In this document: positions 1 through 7,974 of the stretch, in pieces
Layout of the letters: each line of letters opens with the position of its first letter
Position numbering within the stretch: the first letter of the stretch is position 1
Assembly: GCA_003241485.1 (NCBI GenBank)
Contig: QFQD01000017.1
Span: 1 to 64,000, forward strand
Direction of reading: 5' to 3'
DNA length: 64,000 nucleotides
Origin: Ancylobacter novellus
GTDB lineage: Bacteria; Pseudomonadota; Alphaproteobacteria; Rhizobiales; Xanthobacteraceae
Translations under genes and position numbers: made by a program
The notes under the pieces: generated by a model
Database searches by the model: none
What the model was told of the DNA's origin: nothing
Seen by the model: only the letters and a program-made list of their open reading frames with translations

Positions 1-97
1 TGGCCTCTACCCTCAAGGCGATAGCCGGGTGACCGGAGCCGACGCGCGCCGTGGCAACAACATGCGCGACGATCCACAGTGAGTTCTCACACAGCCT
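1..97. mobile_element. possible end of an insertion sequence (terminal inverted repeat near 79-97)
   Basis: All three forward frames are closed between 1 and 118, so the autotransporter that follows does not continue upstream. The forward frame 2-82 is open and ends in TGA at 80-82; it looks like the tail of another protein. Just after it, TGAGTTCTCACACAGCCTC (79-97) has the look of the terminal inverted repeat of an insertion sequence; I judge this from memory of similar termini and not from a search. The other end and any target duplication are outside the window. An ordinary intergenic junction is the alternative. Confidence 0.3.
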
Positions 98-115
98 CGT
101 TCTGCAAGCGGGGCG

Positions 116-850
116 GTGACTGTAAGCGGAGTCGGCTCCAGCTGGTTTAATACATCGCAGGTTGCGATTGGTAATACGGGGCAAGGATCTTTTACTGTCT
201 CGGATGGGGCTACCGCCACCCTCACTTCTCCGCAATACGGCACGTATCTTGCGATGCAGAACGGCTCCACCGGTACGATGACCGTAACCGGAAGCGGGAC
301 GCAGGTGACCACCAACGAGTTCTACGTTGGCTATAGGGGCAACGGTAGCGTGACCATCTCCGATGGCGCGCGTGTGACCAACCGTACGGCCTATGTCGGC
401 GAATATAGTCAAAGCACGGGTGCCGTGACGGTTACCGGCGCGGGCACCGTTTGGGATACCGGTACCTTTCTCTCTGTGAGTGATGGCGGCGCTGGTACCC
501 TGACGATTTCAGATGGCGGCACCGTTCTTACCAACGGAACGGGAATCGTCGGTAACTGGTCAGGATTGCAAGCCAGTGTCACCGTGACGGGACCGGGATC
601 AACCTGGAATGGCGGTAACAGTACATTTTACGTTGGCGGCGGCGGGACTGCCACGCTGAATATTCTGAATGGCGGCTCGGTGACGAGTGGTGTGACCTAT
701 GTCGGCTACCAAAACACCTCAGGCGCCCCCGCTCTCGTGAACGTCGCAGGGGCTGGATCGGCCTGGAGCCTGGGTACGTCCACCCTTTACATGGGCACTG
801 CCAATGGTCAGGGGGCGCTCAGCGTCTCTGGCGGAGGTGTCGTTACGGTC
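116..850 (+). repeat. tandem passenger repeats of the T5SS/PEP-CTERM-associated type
   Basis: About five degenerate protein-level repeats of roughly 50-60 residues encode alternating V-T-V-x-G-x-G-S-x-W and G-x-G-x-x-x-I-S-D-G-G strands, typical of right-handed beta-helix passengers. They are not identical at the DNA level, so the array is an old coding repeat and not a recent DNA amplification. Confidence 0.7.
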
Positions 851-3800
851 GGGCAGATTGTCAGGCAAACCGGAGGGACTGCCTCGATTTCGCTTGATGG
901 TGGCACCTTGATGGCGGCCGCCGATCAAGCCAACTTTCTGAGCGGTTTCGCTTCCGGTGCCATTGTTCTGCTTAACGGCGGCGGCACGATCGACACGGAT
1001 GGCCACGCTGTCGGCATTTCGAGCATTATCTCGGGCTCCGGCCAGTTGACGAAGGCTGGCGCTGGTACGCTGACGCTCTCTGCGCTTAACACCAACACGG
1101 GCGTCACGGCTGTGTCGGCAGGCACGCTGCTCCTGTCGGGCCGTGTCGGAGGCGCCGTCGATGTGGCTTCCGGCGCCACGCTGACCGGAACCGGCTCGGC
1201 GGCTGGCAACGTGACCATCCGGGACGGGGGTACGTTTCTCGGGACAAGCGGCGCCACGTTTACGGCGGGCGGCGATTTGACGCTCGAAACCAGTTCCATA
1301 TTCGACCTCACTTTGCTGAGCCCCACATCGACGGCCGTGCTCTCGGTCGCCAACGCTACGCTTGGCGGTTCGCTGAACCTCACGCCGGGGGCCGGCTATG
1401 CGAACGGCACTTACAGGCTCATCGATTACAGCGGCAGCCTGACGAACCCTCAGGGGCTCGTGATCGGAACGGCACCGGCGCATTCACTCTTCCGCGTCGA
1501 CACGTCTACAGCCCAGCAGGTGAACCTGGTCGTTCTGAACGGGCTGTGGTGGAACGGTACCACCACGCTCGGCGATGGCACCGTTCACGGTGGCACGGCG
1601 GACTGGGATGTTGCCGCTGCAACGACCAACTGGACCAACGAAGCGGGAACGGGCACGAGTGCCTGGACTCAGGATGGCATGGCCATTTTCGCTGGGAGCG
1701 CCGGCACCGTTTCCATCACCGGTTCTACCATGCCGCAGGCTGCGGCCATGGAGTTCCTGACCGATGGTTACAGCCTGACGGGCGGTTCCATCACGCTGAC
1801 ACCGTTCGGAGCCGGTTCTACGCCGTTCATTATGACGGACACCGGGGTCACGGCCACCATTGGGTCCGTGCTCCAGGGAAGCAGCGGTCTGCTCAAGACA
1901 GGCGCCGGCACATTGGTGCTGAGCGGCGAGAATACCTACACCGGTGGCACGACCATTTCTGCCGGAACGCTCCAGATCGGCAATGGCACTGCGTCCGGCT
2001 CGATCCTTGGCGACGTGGTCAACAACGCCACGCTCGCCTTCAACCGCTCGGACAGCGTGACCTTCAGCGGCGTCATTTCCGGGACCGGCGCGCTGGTCCA
2101 GGCGGGCACCGGCACGGTGATCCTGACCGGCGCGAACACCTATTCGGGCGGAACCACGGTCAGCGCCGGTACGCTTCAGGGCAATACCACCAGCCTACAG
2201 GGCAACATCACCAACAACGCCAACGTCGCCTTTGACCAGGCATCCACCGGCACCTATGCCGGGGTGATTTCGGGCACGGGCTCCCTGACCAAGTTGGGGG
2301 CGGGCACGCTGATCCTCACCAGCGAGAACACCTATACCGGTGGCACCACCATCTCGGAGGGCACCCTGCAGATCGGCAATGGCGGCACCACCGGCTCGGT
2401 GGCCGGCGCCATCGTCAACAACGCGGCCCTCGTCTTCAACCGCTCGGATACCTACAACTTCCCCGGTACCATTACCGGGCCGGGCTCCGTGACCATCCTC
2501 GGGGGCACGGTGAACTTCACCAGCGCCGGTGGATATACCGGCCCCATCACCGTTGTTGGTGCCAATTTCGAGCTGGCACCGGGTGCCGTCTCCGGGTCGA
2601 GCTACACCATCGAAAATGGAGCCGTGCTCAGCGGCACGGGCACCATTGGTGGGCTCAGCGTCGCCTCCGGCGGCACGGTCTCGCCCGGCTATTCGCCGGG
2701 GACGCTGACGGTGACTGGCAATGTGGCCTTCGCCGCGGGGTCCACCTATCGGGTCGACATCACCCCGGAGGGCGCCCACGACCTCATCACGGCCACCGGC
2801 ACGGCCACAATCAGCGGCGGCACGGTTGAGGTGCTGGCCACGCCGGGAACCTATGCGCCCGGCAGCATCTATACCATCCTCACGGCCTCTGGCGGGGTGA
2901 CGGGCCAGTTCGCCTCGGTGTCGGCGAACTATGCCTATCTCGATCCCGTCACGATCTACGACGCCAACAACGTCTACCTGACCATCCTGCGAAATACCCG
3001 TTCTTTCCCCGACGCCGCCGTGACGCCGAACCAGAGAGCTGCGGCCGCGGGCACGGAAAGCCTCGGCTCCGGCAACGCCGTCTACGATGCCGTTCTCCAG
3101 CTCTCCAATGCTCAGGCACCGGCAGCATTCGACTCCCTGTCCGGCGAAATCTATGCGTCGGCGGCGACGGTTATGATGGATCAGTCCATCTATCTGCGGC
3201 AGGCCGTGGGCATGCGCATGCGGCAGGGGCTGAACAACCAGAACGGTGCCGGCCAGGCGACGGCGCAGCTCGCGCCCGGTTATGATGCGACTGTGTGGGC
3301 GCAGGGCTTCGGCGCCTGGGGCGATACCGACGGCAACGGCAACGCAGCCGCGCTCGACCGCTCTGTCGCCGGCGCGTTTGCAGGTATCGATGCCGCAATC
3401 GCGGCCAACGCGCGGGTCGGCATCGTCGGCGGCTACAGCAACACGTCCTTCAGTGTCGATGCCCGCGCCTCCTCGGGCGATATCGACAATTACGACCTCG
3501 GCCTCTATGGCGGTGCGCAGTTCGGCGCCCTCTCCCTGTTCGCTGCAGCGTCCTATACGTGGCATGACCTCTCGGTGAACCGCACGATTGCCTTCCCGGG
3601 CTTCTTTGGTCTTGCCTCTTCCGACGACAATGCAGGCACCACACAGGTGTTCGGCGAGGCAGCGTGGCGTTTTGACATCGAGCCGATCGGCATCCCCGCC
3701 ACGGCTCTCGGCAAGGCGAAGAGCTCCATCGAGCCCTTCGTGAACCTTGCTTACGTCAACCTCTCTACGGACGGGTTCACGGAGACCGGCACATCGGCGG

Positions 3801-4147
3801 CCCTCACCGGGACGACGAACACGCTGGACACGGTCTATTCCACCCTCGGCGTGCGCGCCGCGACGGTTATCCCGCTGGCCAATGGTGGCACGCTCACGCC
3901 CCATGTCAGCATCGGCTGGCAGCATGCCTTCGGCGATACCGCCCCGGTGTCCCTGCTGGCCTATTCCAGCGGCAGCACGCCGTTCGCTGTGTCGGGCGTG
4001 CCGATTGCCGAGGACAGCGCGCTGGTGGGCGCCGGCTTCGACTATGCCATCTCCAAGACCGTCTCGGCCTACGTGACCTATAGCGGCCAGTTCGCCAACA
4101 GCGCGCAGGACAACGCCATCAAGGGCGCGCTGACCGTCCGGTTCTGA
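116..4147 (+). CDS. autotransporter (type Va), passenger plus beta-barrel, 5' truncated
   Basis: The frame is open from 83, just after a TGA at 80-82; GTG 116 is only the first usable start. There is no signal peptide, and residue 1 already lies inside a passenger repeat, so the gene is N-terminally truncated or disrupted. About residues 1-245 are five or so T5SS/PEP-CTERM-type repeats (V-T-V-x-G-x-G-S-x-W followed by G-x-G-x-x-T-I-S-D-G-G). About residues 305-760 carry four passenger-associated strand repeats (G-A-G-T-L-x-L-S-x-x-N-T-Y-T-G-G-T-T). About residues 1058-1343 form the autotransporter barrel, ending in R-F as outer-membrane barrels do. An intact protein would be a surface adhesin or similar exoprotein. 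Without a Sec signal this form should not be exported, so it may be a pseudogene. The family call is secure; function and integrity are not. Confidence 0.85.
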   Translation: MTVSGVGSSWFNTSQVAIGNTGQGSFTVSDGATATLTSPQYGTYLAMQNGSTGTMTVTGSGTQVTTNEFYVGYRGNGSVTISDGARVTNRTAYVGEYSQSTGAVTVTGAGTVWDTGTFLSVSDGGAGTLTISDGGTVLTNGTGIVGNWSGLQASVTVTGPGSTWNGGNSTFYVGGGGTATLNILNGGSVTSGVTYVGYQNTSGAPALVNVAGAGSAWSLGTSTLYMGTANGQGALSVSGGGVVTVGQIVRQTGGTASISLDGGTLMAAADQANFLSGFASGAIVLLNGGGTIDTDGHAVGISSIISGSGQLTKAGAGTLTLSALNTNTGVTAVSAGTLLLSGRVGGAVDVASGATLTGTGSAAGNVTIRDGGTFLGTSGATFTAGGDLTLETSSIFDLTLLSPTSTAVLSVANATLGGSLNLTPGAGYANGTYRLIDYSGSLTNPQGLVIGTAPAHSLFRVDTSTAQQVNLVVLNGLWWNGTTTLGDGTVHGGTADWDVAAATTNWTNEAGTGTSAWTQDGMAIFAGSAGTVSITGSTMPQAAAMEFLTDGYSLTGGSITLTPFGAGSTPFIMTDTGVTATIGSVLQGSSGLLKTGAGTLVLSGENTYTGGTTISAGTLQIGNGTASGSILGDVVNNATLAFNRSDSVTFSGVISGTGALVQAGTGTVILTGANTYSGGTTVSAGTLQGNTTSLQGNITNNANVAFDQASTGTYAGVISGTGSLTKLGAGTLILTSENTYTGGTTISEGTLQIGNGGTTGSVAGAIVNNAALVFNRSDTYNFPGTITGPGSVTILGGTVNFTSAGGYTGPITVVGANFELAPGAVSGSSYTIENGAVLSGTGTIGGLSVASGGTVSPGYSPGTLTVTGNVAFAAGSTYRVDITPEGAHDLITATGTATISGGTVEVLATPGTYAPGSIYTILTASGGVTGQFASVSANYAYLDPVTIYDANNVYLTILRNTRSFPDAAVTPNQRAAAAGTESLGSGNAVYDAVLQLSNAQAPAAFDSLSGEIYASAATVMMDQSIYLRQAVGMRMRQGLNNQNGAGQATAQLAPGYDATVWAQGFGAWGDTDGNGNAAALDRSVAGAFAGIDAAIAANARVGIVGGYSNTSFSVDARASSGDIDNYDLGLYGGAQFGALSLFAAASYTWHDLSVNRTIAFPGFFGLASSDDNAGTTQVFGEAAWRFDIEPIGIPATALGKAKSSIEPFVNLAYVNLSTDGFTETGTSAALTGTTNTLDTVYSTLGVRAATVIPLANGGTLTPHVSIGWQHAFGDTAPVSLLAYSSGSTPFAVSGVPIAEDSALVGAGFDYAISKTVSAYVTYSGQFANSAQDNAIKGALTVRF
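1036..2380 (+). repeat. four passenger-associated transport repeats (PATR type)
   Basis: Copies start near 1036, 1888, 2093 and 2284. Each encodes L-x-K-x-G-A-G-T-L-x-L-S followed by N-T-Y-T-G-G-T-T-x-S-x-G-T-L-Q. The last three are the most alike, and the spacing segments between them (N-N-A-x-L-x-F-N-R-S-D) also repeat. These repeats sit close to the barrel in autotransporters and are thought to help secretion of long passengers. Confidence 0.75.
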
Positions 4148-4171
4148 GCGCGCACTACCGCAGACCAGTGA

Positions 4172-4310
4172 GGGCGGACCCGCGGCAAGCCGGTCCGCCC
4201 GACGCTCCGGGACAAGGCCGCGCCAAGTCCCCTCGACAGTGTGAACCGGGGCTTCCATGCCCCAGCTAGTGAATCAGGATTAAGGGCCGGTTGCCGAACG
4301 CCGGACCCTT
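4172..4310. terminator. two hairpins between convergent genes
   Basis: GGGCGGACC (4172-4180) pairs perfectly with GGTCCGCCC (4192-4200), 25 bases after the autotransporter stop. A second, imperfect hairpin joins AAGGG (4282-4286) with CCCTT (4306-4310) around an inner CGG/CCG pair. Neither has a good T-tract. They lie between the end of the autotransporter gene and the end of the leftward HAD gene, so they may end transcription from both sides. Confidence 0.45.
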
Positions 4311-4408
4311 CCGAAATTCAAAGCTGCCTTTGATCCCGTGCGTCAGTACGGCCGATCTCGCCGCCGGTGAGGTCGCATGGGAGTGGGGCGGCCAGAGGCG
4401 CTAAGACC

Positions 4409-5431
4409 TCACTTCTGGAACGGGAAGACGACTTTCCAATCGGTCTTCATGTTCACGACCGTCCAGCCGCGGGAGGGCGCTTCGTCCAGGGCCTTGTCGA
4501 GACGCCCCACATGAGAATCCCGGTCATAGGCCCATTCACGCTCCGCATCGGTGTGATGCACGATCAGCCCGAAGCGCGGCCCGCTGTTCAGGGTGGTCCA
4601 TTGCAGCATCTGGAGATCGCCGTCGGAATTGCCCGCCGCAAACACCGGCCGCCGGCCGATGAAGCGGTTGATGCCCAAGGGCTTGCCCGGCCCGTCATCC
4701 ACGAACTCGATCTCGGGGAGCTTCACGATAGTCGGGGTATTACCGTTCAGGCGAAACTCTGTCTTGCCCGATGAGCCGACGATCTGTTCGGGGGGAATGC
4801 CGTAGGTCGCGGGGATCCATGGCCGCATGAATTCGATGCCGCCGCCCGAGACGATGAAGGTCTTGAACCCGTTGGCCCGCAGATAGGCCAGAAGTTCCTG
4901 CATCGGCTGGTAGACAAGCTCCGTATAGGGGCGGTTGAAGCGCGGGTGGCGGGCCGTCTCCAGCCATCGGGTCACGGTCGCACCGAAATCCTCGACCGTG
5001 GTGCCGCTATGCGTCACGGCCACCAGTTCCAGCAGGCACTTCTCGCACATGCCGCCCAACGCCGCGGGGTCGTCGGAGAGCACGGCGGCGAAGGGCGGTG
5101 TGGTCTTCCATTCGGGATGATCCCCGGCCAGGGCCTTCACGCGGTCGATGACGAAGGCGAGCTGGAAATACATGGGCTGTTCGGCCCATAGCGTGCCGTC
5201 ATTGTCGAAGGTCGCGATGCGATCGGCCGGGGGCACGAAGTCCGGCCCATCGGTGGTGACCCGCCGCACGAAGTCGGTGATGGCCGCCTTGGTCGGGCCC
5301 TCGCTCCAGGACGGCAGCGGATCGGTCTGGCCGAAGGCGATGCCGGGCAGGGCCAGCAGGCCCAGGAGGCCGAGAAGCAGGAGCCCTCGGCGCGCGCGCG
5401 CCAAGCTCCTCGCAGCGAGCTCCGAAAGCAC
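4409..5431 (-). CDS. exported HAD-superfamily hydrolase (haloacid dehalogenase-like phosphatase)
   Basis: A 340-residue protein with an N-terminal signal peptide (arginines near 12-15, hydrophobic 16-33), so the product is probably periplasmic. All HAD core motifs are present: F-D-N-D-G-T (residues 75-80, nucleophile D76, acid/base D78), V-S-G-G-G (194-198), a lysine at K250 or K223, and G-N-S-D-G-D (267-272). Residues 81-190 form a helical cap. It is the last gene of a leftward operon with the formylglycine-generating enzyme, nine bases downstream of it, and faces a sulfatase. That suggests phosphatase or phosphonate-type chemistry on the same class of substrates, but the substrate is unknown. 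The motifs make the superfamily call strong. Confidence 0.85.
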   Translation of the reverse strand: MLSELAARSLARARRGLLLLGLLGLLALPGIAFGQTDPLPSWSEGPTKAAITDFVRRVTTDGPDFVPPADRIATFDNDGTLWAEQPMYFQLAFVIDRVKALAGDHPEWKTTPPFAAVLSDDPAALGGMCEKCLLELVAVTHSGTTVEDFGATVTRWLETARHPRFNRPYTELVYQPMQELLAYLRANGFKTFIVSGGGIEFMRPWIPATYGIPPEQIVGSSGKTEFRLNGNTPTIVKLPEIEFVDDGPGKPLGINRFIGRRPVFAAGNSDGDLQMLQWTTLNSGPRFGLIVHHTDAEREWAYDRDSHVGRLDKALDEAPSRGWTVVNMKTDWKVVFPFQK

Positions 5432-5440
5432 GGTCTCCTC

Positions 5441-6436
5441 CTACGTCTGCGTGCGCCTGACGCACCTGAAGCCGACGTGACTTGTGGACGTATCGACCGC
5501 CTCCGCATGCCGGGCCGCCGGCCGATAGCGCCTGCAATAGCTCGGTGCGCACAGATGCGACCCGCCCTTCAGCACCTTCTGGGGAATGCGGATCTCGGGC
5601 ATGCTGGGATCGTAGCTGGCTTCCATCGGCCCGCCGCGCGGGTTCACGGGAATGCAGCAGGCCTTTGCGGCATCGGCGGGATGTCGGCTGGACCACCAGT
5701 CCGAGGTCCATTCCCAGACATTGCCGATCATGTCGTAGAGGCCAAAGGGATTGGCGGGATAGGTCCGCACCGGGGATGTGCGTTCAAAGCCATCATCGGC
5801 GAGGTTCTCAAAGGGAAAACGCCCCTGCCAGGTATTGGCCATGTGGCGCCCGTCCGGCACCAGCTCGGTACCCCAGGCGAACTCGCTGCCCTCGATGCCG
5901 CCACGCGCGGCATATTCCCATTCCGCTTCCGTAGGCAGGTCCTTGCCCGCCCAGCTCGCATAGGCCTGCGCGTCGCGATAGGCGACGTGAACCACGGGAT
6001 GATCGTCCAGACCCTTGATCGAACTCGAAGGACCATAGGGCCGACGCCAGTTGGCGCGCGGACGGAACTCCCACCATTGGCCGATATCATTCAGGGGCAC
6101 GGGGTGGTTTGGCGGGGAAAACACCAGCGACGCCGCCTTGAGGTTCTGCGGCAGGGCGTTGGGATAGTCTTTCGGGTCCGGCGGGATCTCGGCGAATGTC
6201 ACATGCCCCGTCGCCTCCACGAAGGCGCGGAACTGGGCGTTCGTGACGGGCGTCTCGTCCATCATGAAATCGCCAACGGTCACGCGGTGTACCGGCTTCT
6301 CTTCCGGATAATGATCGTTCGAGCCCATGAGGAACGTCCCGCCCGTGATGGCGACCATCGGGGCGTCCCGGCACTCTATCGGTGAGGTCGACCGCCTGCG
6401 TTCCGCCCTGCCCATAGTGCCCTCAGTTCGACGCAA
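5441..6436 (-). CDS. formylglycine-generating enzyme (sulfatase maturase, SUMF1 family)
   Basis: A 331-residue FGE-sulfatase domain protein with no signal peptide, so cytoplasmic. The N-terminal M-V-x-I-x-G-G-T-F-x-M-G-S, the central L-P-T-E-A-E-W-E-Y-A-A-R-G-G and G-N-V-W-E-W-T-x-D-W are all typical. The C-terminal G-G-S-H-L-C-A-P-S-Y-C-R-R-Y-R keeps both catalytic cysteines, C296 and C301, with the C-x4-C spacing of true aerobic copper-dependent FGEs. Those enzymes oxidise the Cys of C-x-A/P-x-R sulfatases to formylglycine; EgtB- and PvdO-type relatives lack this cysteine pair. The likely client is the C-T-A-G-R sulfatase encoded at 7975-9630. The start overlaps the upstream channel gene by 14 bases, so the two are cotranscribed. 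Confidence 0.92.
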   Translation of the reverse strand: MRRTEGTMGRAERRRSTSPIECRDAPMVAITGGTFLMGSNDHYPEEKPVHRVTVGDFMMDETPVTNAQFRAFVEATGHVTFAEIPPDPKDYPNALPQNLKAASLVFSPPNHPVPLNDIGQWWEFRPRANWRRPYGPSSSIKGLDDHPVVHVAYRDAQAYASWAGKDLPTEAEWEYAARGGIEGSEFAWGTELVPDGRHMANTWQGRFPFENLADDGFERTSPVRTYPANPFGLYDMIGNVWEWTSDWWSSRHPADAAKACCIPVNPRGGPMEASYDPSMPEIRIPQKVLKGGSHLCAPSYCRRYRPAARHAEAVDTSTSHVGFRCVRRTQT

Positions 6437-7421
6437 TGGAGATCGGGAAGGACACGGTCAGATACCCTGCCGTGCCCTCCATGCGGTTCTTCGCCGCGAA
6501 TTCGCGGAACACCTTGAGACGGGCCGTGACGGGCGTGTTGCCGGCATTGAAGTTGTAGGCGACCGTGCCGCCCAGCGCTGTCACGCTTCCCTCGAAAGCT
6601 CCGAGTATCGCGCCCTCGCCGCTGTCACCGGTAATCTGCTGGTAGTAGAAGCCGATCAATCCGGCTGACCACTGCTTGGAAAACGTCTTCGTGGCCGCCC
6701 ACTCCACGTGGAATTCGGTCCCCGTGTCATAGTCCGTCAGGTTGTTGGCGCCGTTGAAGGTGATGCCGATCACGCCCGAAAGGTCGATCCCGTTGTCCGG
6801 ATTGAACCAGGTGGCGGCGAGGGACAGATCGCCCGCCCACCGATGGAAAGACAGGTTCGCGAGCGCGTCTTCGTCATAGGCCCCGATCGGTACATTCAGC
6901 AGGCCGGTGACGTTCCAGTGGAAATTGCCGGAGTGCCAGCCCAGCGTGGCGGAGAGCACCGGATCGCCGAACTGCCAGGCGGAATCTCTCAGGTCGCGGG
7001 ACACGACAGCATTGAGCTGCGGCACTGAGAGGGCGGCTCCCGCCGTCACATCGACATGACCGGCCGGCACGATCATGCCGACGGCGAAGCTGCCGCCGAG
7101 AACATCGCCGGGGAGAACCCAGGTTCCCGAGAGCAGATTGGTCTGCGCCCCGGAATCGACATCCACGAGCAGCCGGCGGCCAGTGGCGAAGATGCGCTCG
7201 CCGCCGACGCTGCCATTGTAAAAATACAGGTCATTCTGAAGATAAAAGCCTGGAGGCGGCACGAAACCCGCCATCGGGCCGCGGCTCCCCAGTAGATAAA
7301 ATCCAATGCCGTTCTCGGCAGCGGTAGCAGGTGCCAAGGATATACCCATGGCAACCAGCGTGCAGGGTAATGCCCCGTAACGGCGTCCGTTCTCCGGCCC
7401 TGCGAACGTTCTGGCCATCAT
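6423..7421 (-). CDS. outer-membrane channel of the phenol_MetA_deg/SphA type
   Basis: A 332-residue protein with a signal peptide (two arginines near 13-14, hydrophobic stretch to about residue 34, A-T-A-A-E cleavage region). The mature part is rich in amphipathic beta-strands with aromatic girdles and resembles the MetA-pathway family of putative outer-membrane transporters: F-Y-L-Q-N-D-L-Y-F-Y-N-G, then W-N-V-T-G-L-L-N-V-P-I-G-A-Y near the middle, and F-x-V-E-W-A-x-T-K-T near the end. Family members are thought to admit hydrophobic or aromatic compounds. It leads the operon with the sulfatase maturase and HAD hydrolase, so it may admit the sulfated substrate. Substrate and exact fold are inferred. 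Confidence 0.72.
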   Translation of the reverse strand: MMARTFAGPENGRRYGALPCTLVAMGISLAPATAAENGIGFYLLGSRGPMAGFVPPPGFYLQNDLYFYNGSVGGERIFATGRRLLVDVDSGAQTNLLSGTWVLPGDVLGGSFAVGMIVPAGHVDVTAGAALSVPQLNAVVSRDLRDSAWQFGDPVLSATLGWHSGNFHWNVTGLLNVPIGAYDEDALANLSFHRWAGDLSLAATWFNPDNGIDLSGVIGITFNGANNLTDYDTGTEFHVEWAATKTFSKQWSAGLIGFYYQQITGDSGEGAILGAFEGSVTALGGTVAYNFNAGNTPVTARLKVFREFAAKNRMEGTAGYLTVSFPISIASN

Positions 7422-7974
7422 CCGCCCCGCAGCCTTCAGCGCGAACGCGCTTTACCTGAGTATGCGCCTCGTCATCCAGTAATTTTAGATGCACAAAGGG
7501 TAGGGCACAAGATGTCGCCTCTATCCGGCTTTCGTTATGCTGGTCGGAAAAATATGTTATCCGAAATATTGGAGCAACGGGTATTATAAGCATGTATTTA
7601 ATTTGAAATTCGATGCAACGTCGCCGGTGTTTTGGTAGCGACGGCATATTTCCATTTTGATTCCGTTACGTCATATAGTAAGATTGAAGAGTTTCTGATT
7701 GGAGCGGGCTTCGATCTGCATCGGGTGCAGGGAGGCTGGTGCCTCTCGTGTACCAAGAAGGCTGCGTGCTGGATGCCGCCGGCGATCGCTCACGTCTGAG
7801 AACTGAATCGCGCCGACCCGAGCCGTTGAAGGGATAGCGTCGCCCTCAACTGACCTTTGGGTGCGCCTGCGCGCGGGAGAGAGGGCCATTGCTTGGTGGT
7901 CCGCCCGCGAGCCACCGCCGAAGACTGTCTCTCTCCATCCCCATGTCTCCATTCCACTGTGCCTGGAGTTCGCG
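7422..7974. promoter_or_regulatory. 553-base divergent promoter region of the sulfatase locus
   Basis: No convincing gene lies here. Roughly 7460-7690 is clearly more AT-rich than its surroundings, as expected for promoters serving both the leftward channel-FGE-HAD operon and the rightward sulfatase. A weak rightward candidate is TTGATT (7657-7662), 16 bases, TAAGAT (7679-7684). I see no clear operator repeat. The open frame 7861-7974 in front of the sulfatase ATG starts with GTG and lacks a ribosome site, so I treat it as leader. Confidence 0.45.

Noticed and set aside
116..2380. Regular repeats taken as a CRISPR or recent tandem duplication
   Set aside because: The units are degenerate at the DNA level, differ in spacing and encode known autotransporter passenger repeats. 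No CRISPR array or cas gene is in the window.
2195..4258. 687-codon minus-strand frame opposite the autotransporter
   Set aside because: Arg/Gly/Val-rich shadow of the repeat-bearing plus-strand gene; no ribosome site or domain.
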